Positions 40,432 to 51,387 of a stretch of DNA of 64,000 nt are shown in pieces. Positions within the stretch are counted from its first letter, which is position 1; every line of letters starts with the position of its first letter. Position numbers and translations under genes: made by a program. The notes beneath the pieces were generated by a model. The model saw only the letters and a list, made by a program, of their open reading frames with translations, did not search any database and was not told the DNA's origin. Source of the DNA: Branchipolynoe longqiensis. Lineage: Eukaryota > Annelida > Polychaeta > Phyllodocida > Polynoidae. The stretch spans positions 103,532,856 through 103,596,855 of the forward strand of contig CM059190.1 in NCBI GenBank assembly GCA_030323885.1. The letters run 5' to 3'.

Positions 40432-41060
40432 GAATAGACTACATCACCGTTCCAGTGGTGTGGTGCATTGTGGGATGTGTCAGAGCAAAACAAACCCGCA
40501 AGAAACACATGGCACATGCTAACACACTGGGTGCAGCTATGAAATGTGATAGTTTCAGCTCATCTCAGCTCTTGTTTAAAATATAGAATACAAAGTAAAA
40601 AAATAAATATAATAAATTAAGATATTAATCTTTTATCCAGCGTTGCATTTACATCAATATAATATGCACATCTTATGCCATGTGCATTTAGATTTAGACA
40701 AATATGGGCACTCAGACTAGTCAGTTTTACTTTTTCTATTAATGTTTTTATTCATATCCTATGGTTAATGACATATGTAGAACTAGAAAATTAGTAGGGG
40801 TTAATCAGACATTGGTTATATATTTCTCTGATACAAGTGTCTGTTGACACATTTGGCAATATAATATTTAGAACAAGAATTAATTATAGTAATGTGGATA
40901 TCAGCCTTAAAGTGACTGATTGTTTTGTGTGGAATTATATGTTTCTAAGCTCAAAATGTTTAACTATGGCTAGTTTTGTCTTAGTTATATTCATCAGATC
41001 ATTATATTGCATGTGTGCATACATGTTTATGCCAAATTGTTATATATTTGTATTAATCTT
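40432..41060 (+). repeat. AT-rich interspersed repeat, copy 2
   Basis: Inverted copy of 1-590. No TIR or tail recognised. Confidence 0.8.
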
Positions 41061-41249
41061 TAATAAAATGGAAGTTTTGCCCTACGCGTATCGGCAAACT
41101 GAATGGCCGTACGCATTTGCTTTGCTGCCAACGCCGTTTTCAGCGGATGCGCAGTCGGAATGGTGATCTTGTCTAGTATTAGTTATTGTAATTCAAGTCC
41201 TAAACATGCAGGCCATCACCAGCCTCGGGCTGTTAAATACCTCAAGTCT
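41061..41249. other. No gene recognised
   Basis: Unique spacer with a short CpG-rich part (GCCAACGCCGTTTTCAGCGG). Confidence 0.4.
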
Positions 41250-41537
41250 TTCTGGTTGGTTGTTGGAGTTTTACATCCTGGCAACATCTATGGTCATATC
41301 AGGATGGGTACTGACTTGCGACAGTGCACCCTCATGGTGACTTTATGATGCTGCCCCACTGGGAAATCAGGCTGCCAGCACCATGACCCGATTCCCCCTT
41401 GCCGTATCCTATTAATGCGGAGCATCAGGCTAGGAAGCGACAAGTATCAATTTTGTAAGGCATTGGTTTGACTCGACTGGGAATTGAACTCCCGAACAGG
41501 AGTCCCACTCTCCGGGTTAGTCCACTGTGCTCGGTGT
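41250..41537 (-). mobile_element. SINE-A, internally shortened
   Basis: GGTTGGTTGTTGGAGTTTTA to CGGTGTG. The block between CCATGACCCGAT and CTTGCCGTATCC is missing. Confidence 0.87.
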
Positions 41538-42204
41538 GTTGGCTATAGAGGGAGTGCATGTGACATCATTACTTAGCAATCAGCGGTCTGCCATCTTGGA
41601 TTACGAGCACCCTCCCTAGCCATGTTGTGAATGCATACAGATGCAGTAAAACAGAGTTTTCTTGTGTTATGGGAGGTTCTGGGCAGTTTACATCCAGTGT
41701 GTTTACTTACAGCACTTTAGCAACAACTTCTGAGGCCAAACTGCTCAAAACAGTGACAAATAAACCAACAAATCAGTAAATAAGCACAGTGTAGGCAGTT
41801 GCCTCGTGACGTCATTACACCCCGCGATATGTAGTACATCAATAGTACCCCTTAAGTACATGGAGCATCATCGATACCGCACTATATACATCAAAGTTGG
41901 TATCTAGCCATGTACTTGTTATTATCCTAGAAATTATTATTATTATTATTATTATTATTGAAACAGAGGAAATCGACGGCAACTTTCCGAAAAAATCACG
42001 GACCTTTTCCCCATAGACTTAGCACGGTCAGGGAATGGTGGAATATTCCCAGAAGTCCGGTTTCAAACACTACTCTCCTAGCACTATCTTAGTTCCATCC
42101 CACTGATACGTCAGTACAGACTATCCTTGGAGACCGTTCCACTGTCCTTGTTGAGACTATTCATATTATAGCCCATGCTGCCAATTCCCTTTTTCTTGTT
42201 TGGG
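41538..42204. other. Unique stretch with a CRE
   Basis: TGCCATCTTGGATTACG (YY1-like) at 41590-41606, TGACGTCA at 41817-41824, (ATT)n at 41935-41960. No coding frame. Confidence 0.4.
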
Positions 42205-42250
42205 TTTGATATCCTAGCAACATCTAAGGATCACATAAGAACGGGATTCA
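42205..42250 (-). mobile_element. SINE-A 3' end fragment
   Basis: ATATCCTAGCAACATCTAAG. Confidence 0.6.
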
Positions 42251-42404
42251 GACTGACCAATTGCTGTCATATGACATGATATATATATCATTGGCATCTT
42301 GTGAACGGTAATCGATGATTACAAAAAAAATATCGCAGAAATCCGCAAAATGGCGGAGGTCTTCCATCCGTGTTGTAAACACCACACTGTCTCAACACCC
42401 AGAC

Positions 42405-43000
42405 GAACCCCGGATTTTTAGCCGGCCCACCCCTGGACCAATCCGGACAGCCCCGGATAAAATCGCTATTTTCGTCGTTTTGGGGTTCGCTGTCACACCT
42501 ACCCGGACGAGCCACGGACCAGAGGCCGGACCGCCCGGGACCACCCCCGGTCTACCCGGTGTACCCATGGATCAGTCCCGGACTTGCTCCTGCTATATAT
42601 ATATATTCAAAAATGGGCCTCATCCTTGGCTGATCCGTGGTAAACCGGGCTATCCGTGGCGATCCGTGGTCATCCGGCTTGTCCGGGTCTTATCCGGGCA
42701 GTTCTGGAGTGGTCCTTGGCTATGTCGGGGCTAGTCCGTGTTAAACTGTGGCTAAAATGTGGCTCATCTGGTTAAAAAAACACATGGACCGCCCCGGACG
42801 GTACACGGACTACCCCCGGATGATTATATTCCACGGATCGTCCCAGATGTTTAAAACATTTAAAAACATCCGGGGCCGACCCTGGATGAGGCCAGTCCAG
42901 CCAAGGATCAGCCACGGATCACGCCGGATTGCCATGGGCTATACCGGCTCACGGTCCAGGGCTCGTCCGGCCCCTGATCCGGATAGGTGTGACCTAGGCT
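42405..43000. mobile_element. MFE E8: TIR element filled with CCGG/CGGAC motifs
   Basis: Right end GGATAGGTGTGACCTAGGCT followed by TAA. GTCACACCTACCCGGAC near 42490 is its inverted partner, but motif-rich DNA extends further left to about 42405, so the left boundary is unsettled. Some 35 CCGG or CGGAC blocks occur. Confidence 0.65.
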
Positions 43001-43416
43001 TAACAGACACGCCACTGTCGAACCAGTGGTCAACAACTGGTTCATAAAAGGCTGTGGTATGTGCTGTCCTGACTGTGGGAAAGTGCATATAAAAAAAACC
43101 TTGTTGCTTATTGGAAAGAGTAGCCTATGTGGCGGCAGCGGGTTTCCTCCAAAGAAATATGTCAGAATGACCACATGTTTGACATCCAATACTCGATGAT
43201 ACACATTTTTTTTCACGCCACTGCCAAATGTAAAATGGCCCGGAGTCACCGCCGGGGGCGCTGTCACACCGCCGGGTGTGACGTCACACGCGCACTGGTA
43301 CAGCAGCCATTAAGAGTGACTAAGTAGGACACTGGTGTTAACATGCGCGTCATTCATTGTGACGTGTTGACCATTACCAGGTGAGGTTCACTTAGAACTA
43401 CAGTGGACCAGGGCGT
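43001..43416. other. Unique stretch with CRE
   Basis: GGGGGCGCTGTCACACC and TGACGTCA (43279-43286) lie in a CpG-rich island 43235-43300. No gene found. Confidence 0.4.
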
Positions 43417-43492
<76 letters not shown>

Positions 43493-43612
43493 TGTGTGTG
43501 TTTGTGTGTGTGAGTGTGTGTGCGTGTGTGTGTGTATGTGTGTATGTGTGTGTGTGTGTGCGTGTGTGTGTGAATGTGTTTGAATGTGTGTGTGAATGTG
43601 TGTGTGTGTCAG
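43417..43612. repeat. (GT)n microsatellite with decayed end
   Basis: Pure GT to about 43488, then GTTTGTGT, GAATGTGT variants. Confidence 0.96.
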
Positions 43613-43679
43613 CGCATTCGAAAACCTAGTTCACTCCGCAGGTGGGTGGCGGAGCCTAAATCTTGCGGATGAAAAGGTC

Positions 43680-43770
43680 CCAGTCGAATGCCTCCACTGC
43701 TTTTCCTCAGCTGGGATTTGAACAAGTCTGTCGAAACCTGCGCCTTACCGATTTGGCCACAGCATTTCTG
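43680..43770 (-). repeat. tRNA-like remnant
   Basis: Minus strand GTGGCCAAATCGGTAAGGCG and TTGTTCAAATCCCAGC resemble A and B boxes. No pairing acceptor stem. Confidence 0.45.
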
Positions 43771-43938
43771 TGCCTGATAGAGCAAGGCAACTTTATGTAA
43801 GCATAAGTTTTAAATCCAAAACACTTATAAATATAGATTTAATAGTACACATTCAACTTAGATACCAACGCAATTGGTAAAGTTGCATAGATTGGTGACG
43901 TTGATTTTTTTCAATATCGTTTAGATAAATATATTGCA

Positions 43939-44212
43939 GGGTCCGTACACATGTGAAGATGTGGAATGATTTTCATTTGGATTTCAAGAAGAAAAAAACC
44001 AACAGAATAGCTATTTCAGACTAATTTAGATCAACGGGGATAGTTTAATGGAAGTCAAGGATTTTCAAGACTAATTACCTAAATCGGTTAAATTCAAGGC
44101 TTTTCAAGTCTAATTACCCAAATCGGTTAAAATCAAGGCCTTTCAAGGCCTTGAAATGTGGCAAATGAAGTTGACAACTTTTCAAGACTTTCCAGGCCTC
44201 AGAGGGACCCTG
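43939..44212. mobile_element. CAGGGTCC element with 6-bp duplication
   Basis: Ends CAGGGTCCGTACACATG and GCCTCAGAGGGACCCTG are inverted over the first eight bases. ATATTG flanks both sides. Internal TTCAAGGCTTTTCAAG repeats. CAGGG ends resemble hAT elements, but the duplication reads as 6 bp rather than 8. Confidence 0.7.
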
Positions 44213-44698
44213 ATATTGTCACCATACTAGTTTGAAGCATCTTTTTATTATGAATGGCTAATTCTTTAGATATTAGAACGGGAAAAATGCAAAGAATACT
44301 GTTGACATACATGTTGAAATATTGGATACCATATGCTGTTCTGACATTAGTTAGAACATGGGGAAAATTACATAGCATTCGATTTTTTCATTTGTTTGGA
44401 TTTTACATCACATATATTTTTAGAAACAGCACAAATTGCAAAATCTAGGAAGCCCTTTCATCTCTGCAGTTTCCAACATTTTCATTATGCCTGTATTAAC
44501 AATTACCATCCTAATGAGCAAGGAACTAGTTGTACTATGAGCTTAATTGCTTAAATAAACAAAAATAACATTGATTTAATTTCAGAACTAATTAGTTTAA
44601 TAACCCCCCCCCCCACCCCAAAAAAACACCAGATTAAAAGACACCAGAATAATCCAAATCTAAATTTTAACTGAAATATTTCATTACAACCGACTGGT
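44213..44698. other. No gene recognised
   Basis: AT-rich. C run at 44606-44616. Confidence 0.45.
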
Positions 44699-45284
44699 CA
44701 ATGGTCAATTATAATTTAGTGAACCATGATTGATTGATTGATGGTTGCTTTACACCGTGGCGTCAGCATAGGCCATACTACAATTAGAATGGTCAATTAT
44801 AATTTAGTGAACCATGATTGATTGATTGATGGTTGCTTTACGCCGTGGCGTCAGCATAGGCCATACTACAATTAGAATGGTCAATTATAATTTAGTGAAC
44901 CATGATTGATTGATTGATTGATGGTTGCTTTACGCCGTGGCGTCAGCATAGGCCATACTACAATTAGAATGGTCAATTATAATTTAGTGAACCATGATTG
45001 ATTGATTGATTGATTGATGGTTGCTTTACGCCGTGTCGTCAGCATAGGCGATACTACAATTAGAATGGTCAATTATAATTTAGTGAACCATGATTGATTG
45101 ATTGATTGATTGATGGTTGCTTTACGCCGTGGCGTCAGCATAGGCCATACTACAATTAGAATGGTCAATTATAATTCAGTGAACCATGATTGATTGATTG
45201 ATTGATTGATGGTTGCTTTACGCCGTGGCGTCAGCATAGGCGATACTACAATTAGAATTGTCAATTATAATTTAGTGAACCATG
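44699..45284. repeat. 88-96 bp minisatellite with internal GATT ladder
   Basis: Six units and part of a seventh of GGTCAATTATAATTTAGTGA...GCTTTACGCCGTGGCGTCAG. Each contains a GATT run of 3, 3, 4, 5, 5, 5 copies in order, which accounts for unit lengths 88, 88, 92, 96, 96, 96. Confidence 0.95.
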
Positions 45285-45617
45285 CAAACCAGGTCCAAAT
45301 TTCATAAACAATAACTGCAAACATTTCTTCATTTGGTGACCTAATTGCGGCACCATGTGTGGCATGTGACATAGTTACAACATGCTACACCGAACACACA
45401 CTCACATACCCCAAGGCCCCTTTGTGTTCTTTTGTGGGGTTTTAAAAAAAACATTTAAACCTTCTTTCTTTCTTTTCTTTTGGTGGGGGCGGAGGGGTTA
45501 TTTTGCCTGTGGTAAAGGCTTGGCGTCTTTCCACCTCTGTGGAACGCAGGTCTGACGCCCCACAAGGAAATAAATTAGCGCCTCCTCACTACCCCCCCCC
45601 CCCCCCCCCCCCCCCGC
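45285..45617. other. No gene; C tract
   Basis: Unique, ending in a C run at 45591-45615. Confidence 0.45.
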
Positions 45618-45876
45618 TTTAAAATTTATACATGTCACTTTCTAGCCAGGCGCTTGGCATTATTAGGATAGGGCAAGGACTGGTTGGCTCAGTATCAGGA
45701 TAATGTGACTTAGTGAGATATTGGCTCATGGTGCCAACGGCCTGATCTCCCAGTGGGGCAAGACTATAAAGTGGCCATCAGTGTGCACTGTCAAAAGTCG
45801 GTACCTGTCCTGATATGACCTTAGAATAAGTTAGATGATGGAAGCACATAAAGCTCCAACAACTAATCAACCAACC
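45618..45876 (+). mobile_element. SINE-A without head
   Basis: TTTATACATGTCACTTTCTA to CAACCAACC. The head is replaced by the C tract. Confidence 0.85.
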
Positions 45877-46109
45877 AACTTGTTTTCGCCCGTGTAAATA
45901 CATTTTTTCCCGAACTCCCAGTCATATATTAGATTCAACAGACAGCGCTTTTCGTTGTCTGCACCTTATGAACCATGGAGAACCAGAGTGGGTTATAAAT
46001 AAAATGTTTAAAAAAAGGTGTACGGAGAGTGCCTTTTGCTTTTCTCAAGTTCAACGCAGTTAGTTTTACTCTTCTAAAGGTTGTTGGTGAATTAGTGTCA
46101 GATGGGTAG

Positions 46110-46900
46110 GAGGGGGGGGGGGGAGTGGAGATGTGAGCGGGAAAGGGGAGGGGGAGAAAGAAGAGAGGGTAGACGAGAGGGTAAATGGGAAGAGGAGGGG
46201 GAGAAAGAAGAGAGGGTAGACGAGAGGGTAAATGGGAAGAGGAGGGGAGAAAGAAGAGGGTAGATGAGGGGGTAAATGGGAAGAGGAGTGGAGAAAGAAG
46301 AGGGTAGATGAGGGGGTAAATGGGAAGAGAGGGAGAAAGAAGAGAGGGTAGACGAGAGGGTAAATGGGAAGAGGAGGGGGAGAAAGAAGAGGGTAGACGA
46401 GAGGGTAAATGGGAAGAGGAGGGGGAGAAAGAAGAGGGTAGACGAGAGGGTAAATGGGAAGAGGAGGGGAGAAAGAAGAGAAGGTAGATGAGAGGATAAA
46501 TGGGAAGAGGAGGGGGAGAAAGAAGAGAGGGTAGATGAGAGGGTAAATGGAAGAGGAAGGGGAGAAAGAAGAGAGGGTAAACGGGAAGAGGAGGGGGAGA
46601 AAGAAGAGAGGCTAGACGAGAGGGTAAATAGGAAGAGGGGGAGAAAGAAGAGAGGGTAAATGGAAGAGGAGGGGGAGAAAGAAGAGAGGGTAAATGGGAA
46701 GAGGAGGGGAGAAAGAAGAGGGTAGACGAGAGGGTAAATGGGAAGAGGGGAGAAAGAAGAGGGTAGAGCGCAAAGGGGAGGGGAGGGAGAAAGAAGAGGG
46801 AAAAGGAAATAGAATGGAAAAACGGGAAAGGAGATGTGAAAAACGGAGAGGAATGGAAGAGAATGGGGAAGGAGACAGTGGAAGAGGAAGGAGGGTGTTA
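46110..46900. repeat. Purine minisatellite, about 47-bp unit
   Basis: Unit GAGAGGGTAAATGGGAAGAG plus GAGGGGGAGAAAGAAGAG, at least 14 copies, purine-only apart from T and C at fixed places. Confidence 0.95.
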
Positions 46901-46959
46901 GAACATTTACTCAAATTAATACGATAAGTGAACAGCATGGTGCGCTGGTAATAATGGGA

Positions 46960-47065
46960 GGAAGAAATGTGGAGGGAGATGGAGGGAGAGAGGGAGAGGG
47001 AGAGAGGGAGAGAGAGGTAGAGAGAGAGAGAGGGAGAGAGAGGGAGAGAGAGAGAGATGGGGAGT
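46960..47065. repeat. GA/GGGA tract
   Basis: GGGAGAGAGGGAGAGGGAGA. Confidence 0.95.
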
Positions 47066-47194
47066 GTACATATGTAAGAAAAATATGAAGATACAGAGAA
47101 ATTGGGCTCGTGACCAGCACTAAACCCAAATGAAGGACACGCAGATTTGTTGAGCAAACGATGGAAATCTCAACCCCGGACAATTGGTCTTCCT

Positions 47195-47372
47195 CATTCC
47201 ACTGCTCCTTGCCATATCCTAGTAATTTGAAGCGCCAGGCTATGTAGCAACACGTACCAATCTTTCTCATTTAATTATTAAAACATTGCTTTACCAACGA
47301 CCAAGGTTCGAATCCCACCACCTGCCAATCACACAGGAAGCGTGCGCTCGACTCCGCCAGCCATCCCGGCCT
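47195..47372 (-). mobile_element. SINE-B, head and body
   Basis: CATTCCACTGCTCCTTGCCA marks the SINE-B tail junction, then the shared mid block and GGTTCGAATCCCACC head. Confidence 0.75.
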
Positions 47373-47751
47373 TGACCTTGACCTTGACCGACGACGCAGA
47401 CGACAATCGCCCTGGCCCCATCTCAGGTTTAGGCTCACTATAGGCCGGAAAGGGCCTAGTCACGTGGTACCCCGATTAACCTGTCTGCCCATCTGACAAG
47501 ACAACTGCTGACAAGAGCTAGGCCGGTTTGGACCATCTGTCAACTGTCATCTGTCAACTGTCTCCGGGAGCGTTGTCAGTTCGGTTAAGTTCCAGCATTG
47601 ATTGCGTGCACTCAGTAAAGGACAGGCAACACTACGCGATTTTCTCAAAGTGGAAAGTCATTAAACTTAAAGTTGCATAATTCGATGACACCACAGAATT
47701 TCTTTTTAAACTAAAGCGGTCGTTCACTTTTGGTCGTAAATAATGAACTTA
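47373..47751. other. Spacer with TTAA-MITE end
   Basis: (CTTGAC)n at 47374-47393. 47668-47715 has CTTAAAGTTGCATAATTCGA, a TTAA-MITE end. No gene. Confidence 0.45.
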
Positions 47752-48331
47752 TGCGCCTGTCACATTACGGCGTATGGCGGAAGCATATGCCGGCGTATCG
47801 GTTTGCGTCACATGCGCCGTCATACGCTTTGCATACGCCCGGCGTATCCCTCATACGCTGTCATACGCGGGTCCGTCCTAAAATCTTTTGGGCATGCTAA
47901 AAAATGTCAGCGTATGGCGACGTAAGGCTCATACGCTATACATACGCCGTCTTGCGTTACGCATACGCTAAAACCGCTCCTTCGGCGTATCTATAGCGTA
48001 TGCCTGGTGTGCATGTAACGTATTTGAGCGTATTCATAGCGTATTCTCAGCGTGTACAAAGCGTATATTCAGCGTATGCCAGGCGTATGCTCTCGGTATA
48101 TAAAGGCGCCGGGAGGGAGGGAGGGAGAGAAAGAGGGGAAGGGAGGGACCGGGCGTATATGGCGTATGCATAGCGCATGACGGCATATGCACCGAAAACT
48201 GATACATACTCACACGCTACTCATACATATCAGTGCACAAAGGTCACCATACGTCGTCCCGCAATGGTTTTCAAATTTTATCGGTACGTTTTATATACGC
48301 CGCCGCCATACGCCGTAATGTGACAGGCCCA
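47752..48331. mobile_element. MFE E2: second GCGTATG-filled element
   Basis: Ends TGCGCCTGTCACATTACGG and CCGTAATGTGACAGGCCCA, flanked by TTA on both sides. About 20 GCGTA/TACGC blocks. Same family as E1 by ends and motif, but the internal order differs and it carries a (GGGA)n insert near 48110. Confidence 0.8.
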
Positions 48332-48354
48332 TTAGATGATGATTTTTGTGGTTT

Positions 48355-48447
48355 TATGCCATGTCGGGAGCATTACCAGGACAGGACAAGGAGCAGTGGA
48401 GTGAGGACGACCAATTGTTCGTGACTGAAATTCACCCTGCTTAATCA
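48355..48447 (+). mobile_element. SINE-B tail fragment
   Basis: GGACAAGGAGCAGTGGAGTG to GACTGAAATTCACCCTGC. Confidence 0.7.
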
Positions 48448-48558
48448 ATGAACGTCAAATTAGTTTTAAAATATAATTTAAACGCATAACAGTTAGCGGT
48501 GGAAAAAACACTCCCAAACAGTGTGAGTTACCTCAGCGGACAACCAACACGGCCCTAT

Positions 48559-48636
<78 letters not shown>

Positions 48637-48652
48637 TGTGCGTGCGTGCGTG
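48559..48652. repeat. (GT)n microsatellite
   Basis: GT run then GCGTGCGTGCGT. Confidence 0.96.
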
Positions 48653-48840
48653 CGTTTGGAAGTAAAGTAATCCATACACAGATTGAGCAGAAGTACCAAG
48701 AACTGCCGGTGGCGGCGCCACCGTAGGCCAGCAGGCCGCAGCTAATCAAGATTTGTCCGTTAGTGGACATTAACAATATTACACAGTAACAATAATAATC
48801 AACCTCATACCGAAGATTTGTACCCGTATATATATATGTG

Positions 48841-49164
48841 TGGTTGGAGTTTTACGTCCTGGCAACTTCCAAGGACACACCAGGATGGGTACGAACTCAT
48901 GACAGTGCGCACTCATGGCGACTTTATAGTGCTGCCCCACTGGAAGACCAGGCAACCAGCACCACAACCTGATATTCCACTCAGTGACATTACCCGGACA
49001 CTGAGCCAACCAGTCCTTGCCCTATCATAATAATGCTAAACGCCTGGCTAGGAACCGACAAGTATAAAATGTTATGTCATTGGTTTGACTCGACCAGGGT
49101 TCGAATACCACGACCTACCAAAGCGGGAGACGGACGCTCAACTCATCCAGCCATCCCGTCTGGT
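48841..49164 (-). mobile_element. SINE-A, full length
   Basis: GGTTGGAGTTTTACGTCCTG to ATCCAGCCATCCCGTCTGGT. Confidence 0.9.
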
Positions 49165-49278
49165 GTGTGTATGTTTCATATTAACACTGATGCATCCCCA
49201 CCGTGTGTCAAGCTGCAGGTGCATGTGGGTAGGTGGAGGTAGAGTCTACACATGTGACCTATCACACCAAATCAGGTG

Positions 49279-50434
49279 TTAAAGCCGCATAGTCCGATGA
49301 AGCATAACATTTTCAAAACCAAAACGCTGATCTAGATTTGATTCCACATATAGCAAACTTAGATACGGATGCACTTATTAAGCATTTGTTGCCACATAGA
49401 AGGGAACACTGAGTTAATTTAATCAGACATATTACTGCAGAAACCTATTGTGTCAGCGTTTCGGCATGCTTGTCAAAATTAATTTGACATGTTCACACTT
49501 CAAACATCTTAAAAGTTAGTCATTTAAAATAAAAGTTACTTCAAACTAAAGGAAGGTAGAATATAACAATCAATTTAATATACGTGTAGTGGTCTGCACT
49601 GACCTCTCAGGCAAGGAGCCGCATAGACAGGTAGGCGTGGGTAGTGAGTTGATATCAGGGAGCCTAGGTGGTGTAATGGTTAGCACACTGGCCCGGAATG
49701 CAAAGAGATGTGGGTTCGAGTCCCGCTCTAGGCGCAGTATTTCCCATTTTCATCACCCCCACGACACTGGTTGCCGTAATCAGGATCCTGTACAAGCTTT
49801 GTGATGTATGGTTGTTGAACCTACCCTGTGTATGTTTGTGTTAGTGCATTGCCTGTATGTATGTAATTGTAAGCATTACAAGACTTACAATTCCAGGGGG
49901 ACGAGTGTAGTGGTCTGCACTGACCTCTCAGGCAAGTAACCACATAGACAGGTAGGCGTGGGGAGTGTGTTGATATCAGGGAGCCTAGGTGGTGTAATGG
50001 TTAGCACACTGGCCTGGAATGCAAAGAGATGTGGATTCGAGTCCCGCTCTAGGCGCAATATTTCCCATTTTCATCACCCCCACGACAATGGTTGCCGTGA
50101 CCATGATGCTATTCAAGCTACGCGCTGTATAGTTGTTGAACCTACCTGTGCATGTAAGTGCGTTGCATTGCCTGTATGTATGTAATTGTAAGCATTATAA
50201 GACTTACAATTCCAGGGGGACGAGTGTAGTGGTCTGCACTGACCTCTCAGGCAAGGAGCCGCATAGACAGGTAGGCATGGGTAGTGTGTTGATATCAGGG
50301 AGCCTAGGTGGTGTAATGGTTAGCACACTGGCCCGGAATGCAAAGAGATGTGGGTTCGAGTCCCACTCTAGGCGCAATATTTCCCATTTTCACCACCCCC
50401 ATGACATACGTATCTCAGAAAAATGATTACCAAA
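49279..50434 (+). mobile_element. TTAA-MITE interrupted by a SINE-C array
   Basis: Left end TTAAAGCCGCATAGTCCGAT. The body is intact to CAATCAATTTAATATACG and resumes at 50406 with TATCTCAGAAAAATGA. ATACG on both sides of the array may be the target duplication. Confidence 0.8.
49590..50405 (+). repeat. SINE-C tandem array, three units of about 317 bp
   Basis: Units begin TGTAGTGGTCTGCACTGACC at about 49588, 49907 and 50226. Each has GGCAAGGAGCC, a tRNA-Gln-like core (GCCTAGG, GGTGTAATGGTTAGCAC, GTGGGTTCGAGTCCC, CTAGGC) whose acceptor strands pair over 6-7 bp, then TTTCCCATTTTCA and a GTAAGCATTA...GACTTACAATTCC hairpin-like spacer. The anticodon stem does not pair well, so these are tRNA-derived elements rather than tRNA genes. 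The third unit is truncated. Confidence 0.85.
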
Positions 50435-50575
50435 CTTAAGGCTGCACAAGCATATGCTTTTGAGTTTTTGACATTTTTTAAAGATAAATATATTAGGTTG
50501 CTCATTATAAGCTACCTTACTTTTAGTCTCAAGGAAGTTGGTTTTTAAAAGGTTAACTTTCGAGATATTCTAAAT
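50435..50575 (-). mobile_element. TTAA-MITE partial
   Basis: TTAAGGCTGCACAAGCATAT end, facing the previous MITE. Confidence 0.6.
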
Positions 50576-50577
50576 GA

Positions 50578-50770
50578 AAATGAGTTAGAGCGTCCGTCTC
50601 CTGTGTGGTAGATCGTGGGTTCGAATCCTGGTCGAGTCAAACCAATGACTTAAAAATTGATACTTGTCGCTTCCTAGCCAGGCGCTCGGCATTATTAGGA
50701 TAGGGCAAGGAGCAGTGGAATGAGGAAGACCAATCTCCTGCGACTGAAATTTCCCCTGCTTAAACAACTA
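50578..50770 (+). mobile_element. SINE-B, near-complete
   Basis: AATGAGTTAGAGCGTCCGTC, GGGTTCGAATCC, CTTCCTAGCCAGGCGCTCGG as in SINE-A, then GGAGCAGTGGAATGAGGAAG and TGAAATTTCCCCTGCTTAAA in place of the SINE-A body. Confidence 0.85.
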
Positions 50771-50884
50771 ATGTACCAACAAATAAATAAAAATGTAAAT
50801 TTAATATTGGTGCACAACGAAATGGTAGCAATGATGGGTTCTATTAAATCGACATGGTAGTCTCTCTCCAGCAACAAATGTTCA

Positions 50885-51025
50885 AAGTTGCAGTCCGATA
50901 GTTTAGTGTTTCTGCCATTTTCCCATTTATAATAAGTACATTGTTATAATCGACTTCACTCTTGTTTGAACTAACTTTTCTTATAAGTTATAGATGGTTA
51001 ACTTTGGAGATATTGAAACCCGGGT
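50885..51025 (-). mobile_element. TTAA-MITE partial
   Basis: TCAAAGTTGCAGTCCGATAG to GGTTAACTTTGGAGATATTG. Confidence 0.6.
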
Positions 51026-51042
51026 TATTTAAAACACACACT

Positions 51043-51330
51043 GGACACGGTGGCCGAATCGATAGAGCGCATCACAGTTGAGTCTAGATAAAAGATACTT
51101 GTCACTACCTAGCCTGGCGCCTGCATTACTAGGATAGGGCAAGGACTGGTTAGCTCAGTATCAGGATAATGTGAATGAGTAGGAAATCGGGTCGTGATGC
51201 TAGCGGCCTGGTCTCATAGTGAGGCAGCACTATCAAGTCGCCATGAGTGTGCACTGTCACAAGTCGGTGTGTGCCCCCTGATATGACCTTAGATGTTGCT
51301 CGGCCGCAAAACTCCAACAAACAAAACCAA
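51043..51330 (+). mobile_element. SINE-A, B-box region lost
   Basis: GGTGGCCGAATCGATAGAGC to TTAGATGTTGCTCGGCCGC. Confidence 0.87.
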
Positions 51331-51387
51331 CAAAACAACAATATAAATCACACAACTCTATTGTGACTGGCTGTTCAATACTAGGCC

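Noticed and set aside
42405..42734. Open frame with repeated Pro/Gly/Arg as a gene
   Set aside because: It is the CCGG-motif filler of E8.
44254..44448. 64-codon frame as a small membrane protein
   Set aside because: AT-rich, no codon bias, no neighbouring splice sites, and no second copy.
46612..47157. Ser/Leu/Pro-rich 181-codon frame
   Set aside because: Reverse translation of the purine minisatellite.
49667..49740. tRNA-Gln gene
   Set aside because: D arm, T arm and acceptor look tRNA-like, but the anticodon stem does not pair and the block belongs to a repeated SINE-C unit.
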